Source: Bacillota bacterium (GTDB taxonomy: Bacteria > Bacillota > Clostridia > Lachnospirales > Bianqueaceae). Taken from it: DNA of 64,000 nucleotides. Position numbers and translations under genes: made by a program. This document shows positions 52,903 through 62,771 of this stretch, one piece after another (positions within the stretch are counted from its first letter, which is position 1; the number at the start of each line of letters is the position of its first letter). The notes beneath the pieces are model-generated. The model saw nothing but the letters and a program-made list of their open reading frames with translations, was not told the origin of the DNA and ran no database searches. The stretch is from assembly GCA_017441925.1 (NCBI GenBank), contig JAFRUE010000007.1:186001-250000 (forward strand). Direction: 5' to 3'.

Positions 52903-54442
52903 GGATATCGTGACAGCGGCTGTGGATCTGGGATCGGGTTCGATACGTCTTAAGATCGTACAGCAGACAGAGCAGGGCGAGATTTCGGTGCTGGAGAACG
53001 TTGTCCGTACGGTCGCGGTCGGCCGGGACACTTTCTCGACGGGCCGTATCTCTATGGAAATGGCGGATGAGATCTGCCGTGTCCTGCTCGGATTCAAGAA
53101 GCTGATGAATGAATACAAGGTACGCAGAAGGCGTATTGTCGCGACTTCCGCGCTGCGCGAGGCGGAAAATGCCGATGCGGTGCTGGAGCTGATCCGCGTG
53201 AGGACAGGCCTTACGGTGGATGTGCTGCCCCGTACCGAGGAGCGCTATCTAACCAGACAGGGAGCGCTGTCAGCGATCCCGGGCTTCCGAAAGATGACAA
53301 GGGACGGACTGATGTATACCAGGATCGGATCCGGCACCACACAGATCGCCGCTTATGACAAGAGCGGGCTCTGTTTCAGTCAGACGACGCAGCTCGGTAC
53401 GCTCCGTATTCACCAGATGCTCGCGTCTATCGAGAAAGAGACGCTGCGTTTTCAGGAAATTCTGTCAGAATATATCACGGAGACGATCCAGCCCGTATTG
53501 CGGCACGGGAAGCAGCAGGAATACGAGAGATACCTGATCAGCGGAGCCGTGTGCGAGGCCATCTACCGGATCGAAGAGAACAAGTCCCGCAAAGAATCTT
53601 ACGCGGAGTTTGATTTCTCCAGATTTGAAGAGATGTACGAAAGGATCATCAATAAGTCCGCCGTACAGATCGAGAAAGAATACGACCTTAACACAGAGAC
53701 GGCCGAGCTGATCCTGCCGTCCGTCATGCTGATCCATACCTTCGGCAGACTTGTCGGAGCAAAGACTCTTGTATTCTCTTTCGGAGGCCTGCTTGACGGA
53801 GTGCTCTGGGAGCTCTCCGCCGCCAAAAAGAACGAGAAACAGAGGGAGCGGTCCTATGAGGATCTGCTCGCCTATACAAAAGTGCTTGCGGACCGTTTCC
53901 AGTGCGACCGCAGACACGACGATACCGTTAACGACTATGCCATGGAGCTTTTTGACAGGCTGCGCAAACCGAGGGGCTACACAGACCGTCACAGGATCCT
54001 GCTGCAGATGGCGGTGCTCCTGCATGAGACAGGTAAATTCCTGAATCTGACGAATTATGCGGACAATTCCGCGATGCTCGTGCAGGCGTTTGAATTCTCC
54101 GGGATCAGCTGGGAAGAGCGGCATATGATCGCGACGATGATCCGGCTGTTCGAGAACATCGAACTGACGCCTAAAGATCCGGCCTATGAGGAATTTGACC
54201 GTAACGAGCGGCTTGTGATCTCCGGATTGTCGATGATCATGCGCCTTGCGGACGGACTGGATTACAGCCGCAAACAGAAATTCGGACATGTCGGCATCCA
54301 GGTCAGCAAGAACTGTCTGATCCTGACGGCCGAGACTGAGCAGAACGCGATGCTGGAGCAGTGGAGGCTGTCCGGATTCGCGAATCAGGTCCAGGAGATC
54401 CTCGGACTTGAACTGGAGCTTCATATCAAAGGAGGTATGTAA
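52895..54442 (+). CDS. Ppx/GppA-type exopolyphosphatase with HD domain
   Basis: A 515-residue protein. The N-terminal ASKHA ATPase-like fold (VDLGSGSIRLKIVQQ; VATSALREAENA; IGSGTTQIA) is followed by an HD-type C-terminal domain (LLQMAVLLHETGKFLNLTNY). Such proteins hydrolyse polyphosphate or pppGpp. The start is GTG 52895, inside tadA, after GGACGGAG. The polyphosphate kinase gene follows 3 bases after the stop, so this operon both makes and breaks polyphosphate. Confidence 0.88.
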   Translation: MNKDIVTAAVDLGSGSIRLKIVQQTEQGEISVLENVVRTVAVGRDTFSTGRISMEMADEICRVLLGFKKLMNEYKVRRRRIVATSALREAENADAVLELIRVRTGLTVDVLPRTEERYLTRQGALSAIPGFRKMTRDGLMYTRIGSGTTQIAAYDKSGLCFSQTTQLGTLRIHQMLASIEKETLRFQEILSEYITETIQPVLRHGKQQEYERYLISGAVCEAIYRIEENKSRKESYAEFDFSRFEEMYERIINKSAVQIEKEYDLNTETAELILPSVMLIHTFGRLVGAKTLVFSFGGLLDGVLWELSAAKKNEKQRERSYEDLLAYTKVLADRFQCDRRHDDTVNDYAMELFDRLRKPRGYTDRHRILLQMAVLLHETGKFLNLTNYADNSAMLVQAFEFSGISWEERHMIATMIRLFENIELTPKDPAYEEFDRNERLVISGLSMIMRLADGLDYSRKQKFGHVGIQVSKNCLILTAETEQNAMLEQWRLSGFANQVQEILGLELELHIKGGM

Positions 54443-54445
54443 CCG

Positions 54446-56617
54446 ATGAGCGTGGAGGAATTCACGAGACCCGAGTATTATATCAACCGTGAACTGTCTT
54501 GGCTTGAATTTGACCAGAGAGTACTCGATGAAGCCAAAGACGAGCAGAATCCGCTGCTGGAAAGGGCCAAGTTCCTCGGAATAACACTTTCCAATCTGGA
54601 TGAGTTTTTCATGGTCCGTGTCGCCGGGCTGAAAGACGATATCCGCGATGCTACGCGCAAGAGGCCGGAGATGGTCGACCCGGCCGGGATGACGAGCTCT
54701 GAACAGTTTAAGGCGATCTCTCTCCGCACGCATAAGCTGATGGATGACGTCTATATGATCTATAACAATATGCTGATCCCGCAGCTTGAACAGGCGGGCT
54801 TTATTATCACGGATCTGTCCCGCTGCAGTGAAGAGGACCGCGAGTTCCTGAAGCGGAGATTCGAGGACGAGATCTATCCGGTCCTAACACCGATGGCTGT
54901 GGATCCGTCGCGGCCTTTCCCGCTGATCCTGAACAAAAGCCTGAATCTGGCGCTTTTTGTGCGCGATCCGGAGGGGGAGAAGCACTTTGCGACAGTTCAG
55001 GCGCCGAGCGTTCTGCCGAGACTCGTACAGCTTCCCGGCAGTTCGTTCATACTGCTGGAAGATGTCCTGACACTGTTCATGGAGAAACTTTTCCCCGGCT
55101 GCCAGGTGGAAGCGGCTGCCGCGTACCGGATCACGAGAAGCGGTGATTTCTCCTTCCAGGAGGAAGACGCGGAGGATCTGCTCCGTGAGATGGAGCAGTC
55201 GCTTAAGCAGCGCCGGAGAGGCGAGGCTGTGCGTCTTGAGATGAACAAAGACGCGGAGCACAAGCTCTGCACTTATCTGCTGAAAGCTCTGGAACTCGAG
55301 AAACAGGACCTCTATCTGGTCGACGGACCGGTCGATATCTCGTTTGTTTCACGGGCAGGCAGGCTGATGCCGCTTGATTATCTGAAGAAAGACGACCTGA
55401 TTCCGCAGGTCCCGCAGGATCTGATCGGGGAGCAGGATCTGTACGAAGCGATCCGCAGGAAGGATATTCTGCTGTCGCATCCGTACGAGAGCTTCCAGCC
55501 GGTCGTGAACTTTATAGAGAAAGCCGCCGAGGATCCGAACGTCCTCGCGATCAAGCAGACTCTGTACCGTGTAAGCGGGAACTCGCCGATCGTGCAGGCG
55601 CTTGCCAAAGCCGCCGACAACGGCAAGCAGGTAACGGTACTTGTTGAGGTCAAGGCGCGTTTTGATGAAGAGAACAATATCCATTGGGCCAAGAAACTTG
55701 AAAAAGCGGGCTGCCACGTTATCTACGGCCTTGTCGGCCTTAAGACGCACTGCAAGCTCACGATCGTCGTACGCCGTGATGAAGACAGGATCCGCCGCTA
55801 CATCCACATGAGCACGGGTAACTATAACGATGTCACCGCCAGACTCTATACGGATCTTGGCTTCTTTACATGCAGAGAAACGATCGGAGCGGACGCTTCG
55901 GCGCTTTTCAACGCGCTGACAGGATACGGAGATCCGCCGGATATGCGCAGTCTGACCGCTGCGCCGATCGGACTGCGCCGTAGGTTCATCGCTCTGATCT
56001 CACGCGAGACGGAACATGCCCGCGCCGGACGGAAGGCAAGGATCATCGCGAAGATGAATTCGCTGCTTGACCCGGAGATCATCGCCTATCTGTATGAGGC
56101 TTCTTCGGCAGGCGTCGAGATCGATCTGATCGTGCGCGGTATCTGCGCGCTTAAGCCCGGAATTCCCGGCGTTTCCGAGAATATCCATGTCCGCAGTATC
56201 GTCGGATGGCTGCTTGAGCACAGCCGTATCTATTATTTCTACAATGACAGCCATGAAGAATATTATCTTGCCAGCGCGGACTGGATGAGCCGCAACCTGG
56301 ACCGCCGCGTCGAGCTGCTTTTCCCGATCGAGGACGAGAAGCTCCGCAAGCGTCTGTGGGATATGCTCCGGATCTATCTATCCGACACGCAGAAAGCGCG
56401 TGTCATGGATAAGGACGGAGGATATGCCAAGGCTGACGGACGCGGTAAACCGGTTATCGGTTCGCAGGAGTATTTCTACAGCGAAGCTCTGTCGCACGCC
56501 GTGGAGGCCGAGGAAGAGCCGCACAGGATCTTCCGTCCGATGGAGTCGAATATGCCTGCATCGGATGAAACGGACGACGTGGAATACAAGCAGCAGGATG
56601 ATGATGACGACGAATAA
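54446..56617 (+). CDS. ppk1: Polyphosphate kinase 1
   Basis: A 723-residue PPK1. It has the N-terminal YINRELSWLEFDQRVL and NLDEFFMVRVAGL and the two phospholipase-D-like catalytic domains. The autophosphorylated histidine is H435 (GLKTHCKL), followed by HMSTGNYNDVTA and a C-terminal FNALTGYGD region and WMSRNLDRRVELLFPI. It reversibly makes polyphosphate from ATP. The C-terminus ends in a run of acidic residues (QQDDDDDE). It is the middle of the tadA-ppx-ppk1-ACT unit; the ribosome site is AAAGGAGG. Confidence 0.95.
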   Translation: MSVEEFTRPEYYINRELSWLEFDQRVLDEAKDEQNPLLERAKFLGITLSNLDEFFMVRVAGLKDDIRDATRKRPEMVDPAGMTSSEQFKAISLRTHKLMDDVYMIYNNMLIPQLEQAGFIITDLSRCSEEDREFLKRRFEDEIYPVLTPMAVDPSRPFPLILNKSLNLALFVRDPEGEKHFATVQAPSVLPRLVQLPGSSFILLEDVLTLFMEKLFPGCQVEAAAAYRITRSGDFSFQEEDAEDLLREMEQSLKQRRRGEAVRLEMNKDAEHKLCTYLLKALELEKQDLYLVDGPVDISFVSRAGRLMPLDYLKKDDLIPQVPQDLIGEQDLYEAIRRKDILLSHPYESFQPVVNFIEKAAEDPNVLAIKQTLYRVSGNSPIVQALAKAADNGKQVTVLVEVKARFDEENNIHWAKKLEKAGCHVIYGLVGLKTHCKLTIVVRRDEDRIRRYIHMSTGNYNDVTARLYTDLGFFTCRETIGADASALFNALTGYGDPPDMRSLTAAPIGLRRRFIALISRETEHARAGRKARIIAKMNSLLDPEIIAYLYEASSAGVEIDLIVRGICALKPGIPGVSENIHVRSIVGWLLEHSRIYYFYNDSHEEYYLASADWMSRNLDRRVELLFPIEDEKLRKRLWDMLRIYLSDTQKARVMDKDGGYAKADGRGKPVIGSQEYFYSEALSHAVEAEEEPHRIFRPMESNMPASDETDDVEYKQQDDDDDE

Positions 56618-56639
56618 TGCCGGAAAAGGAGATGGGACA

Positions 56640-57086
56640 ATGAGCGCTTCGATTACGCAGCTTTCGCTTTTCGTGCAGAATCAGCCGGGAAGCATGAAGG
56701 AGGTCCTCCGCGTGCTGGCGGAGGGCGGTATCGATATCAACGGACTGTCCGTAGCGGATACGACGGAATACGGTGTCCTCCGGATGATCCTTTCCGACCC
56801 GGAAAAGGCGGAGAGGCTGCTGCAGAACGCAGGTTTTGCGGTCAAGGCGACGCAGGTCCTCGCGATCGATGTGGTGGATACACCGGGTGGACTGTACAGA
56901 CCCGTCAGTCTGATGGCGGACGCCGGGATCAATATCGATTATATGTACGCATTCGGGACAAAACTCAGCAGCCATGCGATGATCATCTTCCGTACGGCCG
57001 ATAATATCCGTGCGGAAGCGGTGCTTGCGGAGGCCGGCATACCGGTCCTTAACGCTGACGAAGTCCGGGAGAGGATGTATTCATGA
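56640..57086 (+). CDS. Tandem ACT-domain protein
   Basis: A 148-residue protein made of two ACT repeats (ITQLSLFVQNQPGSMKEVL, residues ~4-70, and QVLAIDVVDTPGGLYRPV, ~75-145). Such stand-alone ACT proteins bind amino acids; many are found beside phenylacetate-CoA ligase, but here the neighbours are polyphosphate genes. ATG 56640 follows AAAAGGAGATG; the longer frame from 56400 lies inside ppk1 in another phase and is not a real start. It overlaps the small membrane protein gene by 4 bases. Confidence 0.85.
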   Translation: MSASITQLSLFVQNQPGSMKEVLRVLAEGGIDINGLSVADTTEYGVLRMILSDPEKAERLLQNAGFAVKATQVLAIDVVDTPGGLYRPVSLMADAGINIDYMYAFGTKLSSHAMIIFRTADNIRAEAVLAEAGIPVLNADEVRERMYS

Positions 57087-57268
57087 GCGAAGAGTTCGAT
57101 GAGAGAGAAGAACAGCCGGAGGCAGAGCCTGTACATGATACATGGGCGGAGGCTCAGGCCGGCAGAAACAAAAAGACCTACCGCTGGTATCTGAGCGTTG
57201 TCGGCGAAGTGCTGCTGATCATTCCGCTAATTCTCGCGCTGATACTGCTTCGCAGGTTCTTCGGATAA
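57083..57268 (+). CDS. Small single-pass membrane protein
   Basis: A 61-residue protein with an acidic N-terminus (EEFDEREEQPEAEPVHD), a basic spacer and one C-terminal membrane helix (~residues 38-56, VVGEVLLIIPLILALILL) ending RRFFG. It is coupled to the ACT gene by ATGA, which supports real translation. The function is unknown; the orientation is probably N-in with a short positive tail. Confidence 0.7.
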   Translation: MSEEFDEREEQPEAEPVHDTWAEAQAGRNKKTYRWYLSVVGEVLLIIPLILALILLRRFFG

Positions 57269-57298
57269 ACACGTTTATACAGAGAAAGGGGTACACAT

Positions 57299-58453
57299 AT
57301 GTTTGATGCTAATTTTGTCGGAGCACAGATCTATCAGGACTGGCCGCTCCATTACGACCCGCTCCTGCCGCAGACCGTCACAGGACCTGACGGCACGGTG
57401 AGAAACCTGAATACAGGCGTCAGGATCCTGGAGAACGGGGATGCTGTTTTTACCATTTATGCACCGGCTGTAAAAGAAGTCCGGGTTACCAGCAAAGCCT
57501 TTGATCTCGAACTTACAAAGCAGGATGACGGCACATTCATAGGGACACTTCCGTGGGATCCAGTCAAAGCGGGACCGCATTCGTTCGACTATATTCTGGA
57601 TGGAGCCTGTTTTCTGGATCCGTATGCGCCGATTTCCTGGCACCGCAACCGTCCGGTCAATTATATCGATATTCCGGACCCGGAGACGCCGTACATTCAC
57701 GTACAGGACGTACCGCACGGCAGTGTGACGCGGGAGATCTATTGGTCCAAGGCCATGAACCGTTATGAACGCTGCATCGTTTATACGCCTCCGGGATATA
57801 TGAACGGGACGGAATCCTATCCGGTGCTGTATCTGCAGCACGGCATGACGGAGAACGAAGTGACCTGGGAATTTAACGGCCGGGTTTCCTCGATCATGGA
57901 TAACGGGATCGCCGCGGGTGAGATCGTGCCCTTTATCATTGTGATGAATAACGGCATGATCCGCTATAAGAACGGGGAGAGGGCCTTTACGGACAAGGCC
58001 TTTGGCGACAATCTGCTCGGCAGCTGCATCCCCTATATCGAGGAGCATTACCGGGTCAAGACCGGTCCGGAGAACCGCGCGATGGCGGGCCTTTCCATGG
58101 GCTCGACCCAGTCCAGCCTGATCGGACTGACCCATCCGGAGATCTTCTCTGCGGTCGGACTCTTCAGCGGGTTTATGCGTGCGGCCTATGATGATTCGCC
58201 GGAAAGTCTGGCACATCTTGCCGGCCTGAAGGATCCGGCAAAGTTCGCGAAGGACTATAAGGTCTTCTTCCGCGCGGTGGGCGACAAGGACAATCTGAAG
58301 GAGCGCTTTGCTATGGATGACGCGCTCTGCGCACAGTACGGCATTGACAAGCTGCCCAATTATCACCGTGTGATCTACGCCAATCAGTTCCATGAATTCG
58401 GCGCGTGGAGACGTGCGCTGCATGATTTCGCGCCGCTGCTGTTCAGGTGGTAA
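57299..58453 (+). CDS. CE1-type esterase with N-terminal E-set domain
   Basis: A 384-residue protein with an N-terminal immunoglobulin-like/CBM48-like domain (~45-125; FTIYAPAVKEVRVTSKAF) and an alpha-beta hydrolase of the enterochelin esterase or feruloyl/acetyl-xylan esterase type. The nucleophile is S266 in AGLSMGSTQS. The oxyanion region is YLQHGMTENEVTW, and the catalytic His is likely in NQFHEFGAWRRAL. There is no signal peptide. It opens a plus-strand run of carbohydrate-related genes. Confidence 0.85.
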   Translation: MFDANFVGAQIYQDWPLHYDPLLPQTVTGPDGTVRNLNTGVRILENGDAVFTIYAPAVKEVRVTSKAFDLELTKQDDGTFIGTLPWDPVKAGPHSFDYILDGACFLDPYAPISWHRNRPVNYIDIPDPETPYIHVQDVPHGSVTREIYWSKAMNRYERCIVYTPPGYMNGTESYPVLYLQHGMTENEVTWEFNGRVSSIMDNGIAAGEIVPFIIVMNNGMIRYKNGERAFTDKAFGDNLLGSCIPYIEEHYRVKTGPENRAMAGLSMGSTQSSLIGLTHPEIFSAVGLFSGFMRAAYDDSPESLAHLAGLKDPAKFAKDYKVFFRAVGDKDNLKERFAMDDALCAQYGIDKLPNYHRVIYANQFHEFGAWRRALHDFAPLLFRW

Positions 58454-58480
58454 TAAATATCTGTAAAGGAGTATCGGATA

Positions 58481-59683
58481 ATGGATCACAATAAGCTCAT
58501 AGAAGCTCGGGTCTGGATCCGGGATGAACTCGACCGTTGTGTACGTTTCTGGCTGGAAAACGGCATGGATAGAGTCCATGGAGGAGTTTATACATGTCTT
58601 GACCGTGAAGGAAAGGTCTATTCCACCGATAAGAGTGTCTGGATGCAGGGACGATGTGCCTGGGTCTTCGCCTGGCTTTGCAGACAGTATGGGGTGAAAG
58701 AGGAATGGCTTGCCGCCTCAAAAAGCTGTCTTGACTTTATGGAAGCATATTGTGTGAACCGTGAAGCCGGGAACCGTATGTATTTCACTGTCACGGCAGA
58801 CGGCAGACCTCTCCGTCAGCGCAGGTATTATTATTCGGAGGCGTTTTATGCCATGGCCAATGCGGAATACTATGGGGTGACCGGTGACCGTGACTGTCTG
58901 GAACGCGCCAGAGAAGCCTATGAACTGTACTGGAAGCTTAGCCACGGCATGCCGGATCCGACCGGACTTGGACCTAAGACGATTCCTGAAACGCGTACCG
59001 GACGCGCTTTCGGTATACCGATGATATATCTGAATGTCACAAGCGTGCTGATGCGCGTAGATCCTGATAGGCGCACGTTATATGAAGAACGGGCGGCAAA
59101 CTGTGTGGAGGATATCTTTCGTTATCACGTTAAAGACGATCTGGGTTGTGTGCTTGAGAACGTAGGGCCGGAGGGAGAGGCCAGACTCGATATTACAGAG
59201 GGACGCATCGTGAATCCGGGACATGATATTGAAAGTGTCTGGTTCCTGTTAGAACACGCCGGACGTACAGGAGATGCCGGACTTGTGAATAAGGCCGAAG
59301 TTATATTTAATCGTGCCATAAATGCCGGCTGGGATCATGAATTCGGCGGACTGCTGTACTTTGTGGACTGTCTGGGCCGTCCTCCGGAAGCCTACGAGCA
59401 TGATATGAAACTCTGGTGGCCTCATAATGAGATCCTTATCTCCTCTTTGATGCTTTATAGGGATACCGGAAAACAGGAGTACCTTGAGTGGTTTTTCCGT
59501 ACACTTGACTACAGCAAAGAGCATTTTTCCGATCCCTCATATGGTGAATGGTATGGATATCTGCGGCGTGACGGTAAACCGACGCAGCCGGCCTGCAAAG
59601 GATCAACTTATAAAGGCCCGTTCCATTTACCGCGCTGTCTGAGTCTGGTGGATCAAATGATCGGTGAGATTATCGGAGAGTGA
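58481..59683 (+). CDS. AGE-family N-acylglucosamine 2-epimerase-like protein
   Basis: A 400-residue (alpha/alpha)6 barrel protein. Conserved points are WMQGRCAWVFAWLC, RYYYSEAFYAMANAEYY, GHDIESVWFLLEHA, WDHEFGGLLYFVD and KLWWPHNEILISSLM, with the two catalytic His regions of the family. Members epimerise N-acylglucosamine, mannose, cellobiose or related sugars. The exact substrate cannot be read. It follows the esterase gene by 27 bases. Confidence 0.88.
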   Translation: MDHNKLIEARVWIRDELDRCVRFWLENGMDRVHGGVYTCLDREGKVYSTDKSVWMQGRCAWVFAWLCRQYGVKEEWLAASKSCLDFMEAYCVNREAGNRMYFTVTADGRPLRQRRYYYSEAFYAMANAEYYGVTGDRDCLERAREAYELYWKLSHGMPDPTGLGPKTIPETRTGRAFGIPMIYLNVTSVLMRVDPDRRTLYEERAANCVEDIFRYHVKDDLGCVLENVGPEGEARLDITEGRIVNPGHDIESVWFLLEHAGRTGDAGLVNKAEVIFNRAINAGWDHEFGGLLYFVDCLGRPPEAYEHDMKLWWPHNEILISSLMLYRDTGKQEYLEWFFRTLDYSKEHFSDPSYGEWYGYLRRDGKPTQPACKGSTYKGPFHLPRCLSLVDQMIGEIIGE

Positions 59684-59692
59684 GGTGAGATC

Positions 59693-61189
59693 GTGGTATT
59701 GTCCTATGATGTAGCTGTTATAGGCGGGAGCCTTGGCGGGGTACAGGCGGCAAGAACGGCCTGTGAGAGCGGGATGCGTGTTTTCCTGTGTGAGGAAACG
59801 GACTGGATCGGGGGCCAGATGACGAGTCAGGCTGTACCGCCGGATGAAAATCAATGGATCGAAACGCAGGGAGCGACCGACAGTTATCGGCAATTCCGCG
59901 AGGATATACGAAGCCTCTATTACAACGATCCTTCAGCATCAGACCTTTTGAAGGAGCAAAGGCCGCTGAATCCGGGTAAATGCTGGGTGAGCAGGATCGG
60001 ACTCGATCCGAGGATGGCGCATCGGCTGCTTACACAGTCGCTGCAGCCGTATCTGGATCAGGGACTGCTGACGCTTCATCTGGAAACACGCTGTGCTGCG
60101 GCGGAAGTACGAGATGATCAGGTAATTTCGGTTACGGTCGAGGATTCTGAAGGTCACCGTTCGCAGATCAAGGCAAGTTATTTCCTTGACGCGACGGATA
60201 AAGGGGATCTCTTGCCGATTACAGGGACTGAATACCGGGTCGGTGCGGAATCGCAGGAAGAAACCGGAGAGCCGCATGCCGCAATCAAAGCGGATCCGGC
60301 AGATCAGCAGCCGATTACCTGGGTAGCAGCCCTGCGTCTGGATAAGGAAAGGACGCCGATGGAAAAACCGGCGGATTACGATCGCTTCGCTGCTTTGACG
60401 ATTAAAGACTATCCGCTGCTCGGCTGGAACGCCTGGAGTGCACATGGATTGACACATTTCGCATTCTATGACAACGAGCCCGGAGCTTCTGATCTGGGAC
60501 TCTGGCGATATCGCCGGATTCAGTATCCGCCTTATTTTACTGACGGAAGACCGGAGATCACACTGCTGAACTGGCCGCAGAATGATTATAGTTTCGGGAA
60601 TATTATCGATGATCCATTGGCTGAACAGCATGCGGAAGAAGCTAAAGAACTGACGAAATGCTGTGTTTACTGGCTGTGGGAACAGGGATACCCCGTCCGG
60701 CTTGACGGAACAATGATCGGAACAGAGGATGGTCTGGCTAAAGCGCCTTACATCCGGGAATCCAGGAGAATCGTCAGTAGAAAAACCATTGTCGAGCAGG
60801 ATATCACAAAAGAATGGAATTTCGAGCCCAGACGTCTTAGGGACAGTGTCGGCGTGGGGCATTATGCCATGGATCTGCATTCAACGACGGTAACAAGGAC
60901 TTCCATGTACGCGGCGACACAGCCCTTTGAGATTCCCTTGAATGCTATGATACCCATCCGGATGCGCAATCTGCTTCCCGCGTGTAAGAATATCGGAGCT
61001 ACGCATCTTACCGGCGGTTGTTTCCGGCTGCATCCTGTGGAATGGACGATTGGAGAGGCAGCGGGATATCTGGCAGCTTATTGCGTGAGAAATGCATTGA
61101 CTCCTGTACAAGTCGCGGATCAGTATCTTTCTGATTTCCAGCAGCTGCTTTTGGATCATGGCTTCCAGCTGCACTGGAAAGATATTTAA
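59693..61189 (+). CDS. FAD-dependent oxidoreductase
   Basis: A 498-residue flavoprotein with an N-terminal dinucleotide-binding motif VAVIGGSLGGVQAA, followed by EETDWIGGQMTSQ, and the C-terminal FAD-contacting region CFRLHPVEWTIGEAAGYLAAY. This FAD family (Pfam FAD_oxidored type) is common in polysaccharide-use clusters of gut bacteria, where its substrate is usually undefined. The start is GTG 59693, with GAGGTGAG just upstream. It is part of the plus-strand carbohydrate run. Confidence 0.85.
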   Translation: MVLSYDVAVIGGSLGGVQAARTACESGMRVFLCEETDWIGGQMTSQAVPPDENQWIETQGATDSYRQFREDIRSLYYNDPSASDLLKEQRPLNPGKCWVSRIGLDPRMAHRLLTQSLQPYLDQGLLTLHLETRCAAAEVRDDQVISVTVEDSEGHRSQIKASYFLDATDKGDLLPITGTEYRVGAESQEETGEPHAAIKADPADQQPITWVAALRLDKERTPMEKPADYDRFAALTIKDYPLLGWNAWSAHGLTHFAFYDNEPGASDLGLWRYRRIQYPPYFTDGRPEITLLNWPQNDYSFGNIIDDPLAEQHAEEAKELTKCCVYWLWEQGYPVRLDGTMIGTEDGLAKAPYIRESRRIVSRKTIVEQDITKEWNFEPRRLRDSVGVGHYAMDLHSTTVTRTSMYAATQPFEIPLNAMIPIRMRNLLPACKNIGATHLTGGCFRLHPVEWTIGEAAGYLAAYCVRNALTPVQVADQYLSDFQQLLLDHGFQLHWKDI

Positions 61190-61201
61190 GAGAGTAACGT
61201 T

Positions 61202-62719
61202 ATGAAGAAAGTTGTATATCTGCCAATGGATGAACGGCCGTGCAACATGCTTTTTCCGTCAAGGTTGTTCGGGGATGCCATGATGATCCGTACTCCTTCT
61301 GCCCTCGGCAATAAGAAGGTACCGTCGGATCCGGAAGAAGTTCGCGGTTTTCTGCTGACAGAATCACGGGACGCGGACGGCCTTATTCTATCCATGGATC
61401 AGCTGCTTTACGGTGGTCTGATCCCCTCCCGGCTGCATTATCTTGACCGGGAGACTGTTATGAAGCGATTGGATGTGATCCGACAGATTAAGAAAGAGCA
61501 TCCCTCGCTTTTGATCTATGCTTATCAGTGTATCATGCGCTGTCCCAGGTATTCCAGTTCGGATGAGGAACCGGATTACTATGCGGATTGCGGACGGGAG
61601 ATCTATCTTCTGGGAGACGCGAGACATCGCTTTCGTTTGGGGCTGTGCCAGGAAAACGAAGTGGAGGAGATCAGCGGACGTGTACCTCAGGAAGCACTTC
61701 GGGATTACCTGAGCCGCCGGGAGTTCAATTTGAGTTTTGATCTGGAAACACTTGAGCTGGTTGCGGACGGAACCATCGATTTTCTTGTGTTTCCCCAGGA
61801 CGACAGTGCCCGTTACGGATTTACCGCGATGGATCAGGAAAAGATCCGGAAACGGATCTCCGACCTTCACCTTGGAATGAAGGTTTTGATGTATCCCGGA
61901 GCCGATGAATTGGGACTGACAATGATGAGTCGGATACTGCTGCATTTTTGCGGGAAGAGGCCGCTGGTATATATTAAAACGGCGGCAACCGGTTCACTGA
62001 TGGAAATACCGCCATTTGAAGACAGACCTCTCGGAGAAACCATCAAGTATCATTTGATCGCGGCCGGATGCCGGATGGCCTTAAGCCCGAGTGAAGCGGA
62101 TATTATTCTCGGGATTTCTTATCCCGGCCGAAACGGAAGATCCGGCGTTGTGTGGCCGGAGTCGGATCCGGGATATACTGTGGAGCGGAACCTTGCTGAA
62201 TTTGTGCTGTTCCTGGAGGATACACTGGAAAGGGGCAAGACAGTGACGCTGGCGGATAATGCTTATGCGAACGGCGGAGATCCGGAGCTGATATCTATGT
62301 TGGACCAGCAAGGGATGCTCTCTCGTCTTCACGGCTATTCCGGATGGAATACTTCTTCCAATACCTTGGGAACCGCGATAGCGGAAGGTGTCCATGCGTT
62401 GGTCGTCGGGATGACGCAAGGGCATTGGGACTTCTTGGCATTGCGTTATCTGGAAGATATCTGTTATGACAGCGTTGTGCGTCAGCAGATCACAAAGGAT
62501 GATTTGCCCAAGCGGGGATTTGACTATTTTAATGTAGGAGAGCAGCGGGGAGAGATCAGTGAACTGGTTCGGACACATCTGCTTCAGGCTGCCAAAGAAT
62601 TCTTGCCCAGTATCGCTGACCAATTGGTTATACTTGATACGTGGATGCCCTGGTCCCGGATGTTTGAAGTAGGATTATCGATACGATGGAATTGTCCCGC
62701 AGAGGGTCCGACAATCTGA
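61202..62719 (+). CDS. DUF4127-family protein
   Basis: A 505-residue protein of the DUF4127 family. The N-terminus VVYLPMDERPCNMLFPSRL and the phrases SMDQLLYGGLIPSRLHYLD, QDDSARYGFTAMDQ, DNAYANGGDPELIS and SGWNTSSNTLGTA are the conserved parts. No function is established; conserved Asp, Arg and His residues suggest an enzyme, perhaps acting on sugar chains. It lies between the FAD oxidoreductase and the SGNH hydrolase genes. Confidence 0.88.
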   Translation: MKKVVYLPMDERPCNMLFPSRLFGDAMMIRTPSALGNKKVPSDPEEVRGFLLTESRDADGLILSMDQLLYGGLIPSRLHYLDRETVMKRLDVIRQIKKEHPSLLIYAYQCIMRCPRYSSSDEEPDYYADCGREIYLLGDARHRFRLGLCQENEVEEISGRVPQEALRDYLSRREFNLSFDLETLELVADGTIDFLVFPQDDSARYGFTAMDQEKIRKRISDLHLGMKVLMYPGADELGLTMMSRILLHFCGKRPLVYIKTAATGSLMEIPPFEDRPLGETIKYHLIAAGCRMALSPSEADIILGISYPGRNGRSGVVWPESDPGYTVERNLAEFVLFLEDTLERGKTVTLADNAYANGGDPELISMLDQQGMLSRLHGYSGWNTSSNTLGTAIAEGVHALVVGMTQGHWDFLALRYLEDICYDSVVRQQITKDDLPKRGFDYFNVGEQRGEISELVRTHLLQAAKEFLPSIADQLVILDTWMPWSRMFEVGLSIRWNCPAEGPTI

Positions 62720-62771
62720 ATGAAAAATGACTAAATCACGACCATCATACGGTGAGGAAGGTATATCCATC

